From assembly GCA_046329055.1 (NCBI GenBank), contig JAXLVK010000005.1, forward strand, positions 1 to 64,000: 64,000 nt of DNA. Direction: 5' to 3'. The position numbers and the translations under genes are program-made. Source of the stretch: JADKCL01 sp046329055. GTDB taxonomy: Bacteria; Bacteroidota; Bacteroidia; J057; JADKCL01. This document shows positions 63,116-64,000 of this stretch, piece after piece (within the stretch, counting starts at the first letter, position 1; every line of letters begins with the position of its first letter). Below the pieces are notes generated by a model, which was not told where the DNA came from, did no database searches, and saw nothing but the letters and a program-made list of their open reading frames with translations.

Positions 63116-63185
63116 TTACAAATGCTCCTTTCTGCTCTCCCTGCTTGTTCCATGCCATTTGCCAGTCGATGCAGCAATTGCCTGC

Positions 63186-63335
63186 TCAGAACAATGTGTA
63201 GATGAAAGGCGCGACGGAGGAGGTGCCCCCGAGCACGATCAATACGCCGATGAGCAGGAGCACCAAGACGATGGGGGTGATCCACCAAGCCTTGCGCTGC
63301 CAGAGAAACCGAAACAAATCCTTCAAAAAATCCAT
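63186..63335 (-). CDS. DUF5989-like small membrane protein (49 aa)
   Basis: A 49-residue frame from ATG 63335 (rc) reads MDFLKDLFRFLWQRKAWWITP, a TM helix (IVLVLLLIGVLIVLGG), and SVAPFIYTLF with TGA at 63186-63188. This is the short DUF5989 pattern that in other genomes sits with carbamoyltransferase, SxtJ-like and SGNH-hydrolase genes. The SGNH hydrolase next door fits that setting. It is too short for most ORF filters. Confidence 0.8.
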   Translation of the reverse strand: MDFLKDLFRFLWQRKAWWITPIVLVLLLIGVLIVLGGTSSVAPFIYTLF

Positions 63336-63361
63336 TGTCGTCCAGCGTTTTCAGCCCAAGA

Positions 63362-64000
63362 TTAAGGATTCTGGAGCAGATTTTCCAGTTCCGGAGCCAA
63401 AAGAGCCGCTACTTTGGCCGCCCCGGCGTTGGTGAAGTGGTAGGCGTCGTAGAAATATTCAGTGGATTTGGGCATGATGGCCGCCAGGTCGATCAAGGGC
63501 GTCCCGGTTTGCGTCGCGGTCTTCCTCAACACATCATTGTAAGACTCAAGGACATAGAGGCGTTGGTTGCCGTTGCCGCCTTCCAGCAGGCTGCGGTTGC
63601 CGAGATTGACGCCAGAGACAGGGTCGATCGTGTCACCCCATAACAGTGCCTGCGTGACCAAAATTGGCTTGATTCCGGCCTTTTTGCAGGTGGAGATGAG
63701 CTTTTCCACCCTCTGGCCAAATGCGGCTCTGCCAGATGCCTGCGCCGAAACTGCCCGGTCGATGGAGTCCTGCGGCAGGTTGAGTTCCGGCAAGGCCTTG
63801 ATGTCCACGAAGGAGTGGGTCAGTCCTGCCTTGCGGGCATTCGCAGCCCGGCGCAGGTTGGCGATGGTCCCGAAAATGCTGCTGTTGCGGGCAAGCCAAG
63901 CCATGAATCCTTTGTTCCCCACCGCGTCGGCGTCGTAGCTGCGCATTTGCTCGATCCCGATGTCATTCACGCCGCACATGAGCAGGACGTAATCGGGCTT
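63362..64000 (-). CDS. SGNH/GDSL-family hydrolase (5' end beyond window)
   Basis: The frame is open to the right edge (213 codons, no start in view). It begins KPDYVLLMCGVNDIG, containing the GxND block III of SGNH hydrolases, and ends with DAYHFTNAGAAKVAALL, the block V Asp-His pair. SGNH enzymes remove acyl groups from sugars or lipids. The catalytic Ser block I should lie upstream, outside the window. It is 26 bp upstream of the DUF5989-like gene on the same strand. Confidence 0.85.
   Translation of the reverse strand, partial: KPDYVLLMCGVNDIGIEQMRSYDADAVGNKGFMAWLARNSSIFGTIANLRRAANARKAGLTHSFVDIKALPELNLPQDSIDRAVSAQASGRAAFGQRVEKLISTCKKAGIKPILVTQALLWGDTIDPVSGVNLGNRSLLEGGNGNQRLYVLESYNDVLRKTATQTGTPLIDLAAIMPKSTEYFYDAYHFTNAGAAKVAALLAPELENLLQNP

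Overview
The window is chromosomal DNA from a member of the Bacteroidota (class and order not resolved). The evidence is as follows. Several exported proteins end in type IX secretion (T9SS) sorting domains. The upstream elements match the Bacteroidota consensus TAnnTTTG, with TTTG/TTG near -33. ProRS is of the archaeal/eukaryal-like type. There are many SPII lipoproteins and a TonB-dependent receptor with an N-terminal carboxypeptidase-regulatory-like domain. GC content looks moderately high, which produces many long antisense shadow ORFs that are not listed.

Layout. 0-13 kb is mostly housekeeping: an RlmI-like rRNA methyltransferase, an outer-membrane FadL-like protein plus a Tyr/Gly-rich lipoprotein beside proS, a Nif3-like protein, a coiled-coil zinc-ribbon protein, TPR and lipoprotein genes, and purB. 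13.8-18 kb is a small polysaccharide block: O-antigen ligase/polymerase-like, a Wzx-like flippase and a GT4 glycosyltransferase. A RelE/ParE-type toxin-antitoxin pair, a Nudix hydrolase and rnhB follow. 21-27 kb is a minus-strand run with a beta-barrel protein carrying a highly charged tail, a NeuD/PglD-like acyltransferase, a GT-C-like membrane protein, and the translation-linked set tsf-pyrH-frr (without rpsB).

27.2-29.8 kb is the most unusual accessory region. A DUF4157 (eCIS-core metallopeptidase-like) protein ends in five 18-residue tandem repeats. Divergent from it lies a small protein with a related N-terminal segment but a different C-terminal domain. Next comes a two-TM DUF4231/SLATT-like protein. 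30-31.5 kb is an ECF sigma factor with a zinc-finger/TM/TPR partner. 31.7-34 kb holds tandem T9SS paralogues, followed by mtnA, a large M1 peptidase, a choice-of-anchor-B T9SS protein, a TonB receptor and an uncharacterised exported protein.

45.2-46.6 kb carries a 48-50 bp tandem repeat, two frame-disrupted genes and a ddl whose N-terminal catalytic motif is scrambled by three apparent single-base losses. This is either a local sequence-quality problem or real decay. 47.6-59.9 kb contains YIP1-like membrane proteins, gamma-glutamyltransferase, T9SS proteins, a class II aldolase-like protein, DUF2851, a second NeuD-like acyltransferase and a TIGR01777-type epimerase. The window ends with a GT-C-like protein, a TPR/SH3 (BatE-like) protein, tRNA-Lys and tRNA-Leu, and the edge of a cluster with a 49-residue DUF5989-like protein and an SGNH hydrolase that runs off the end.
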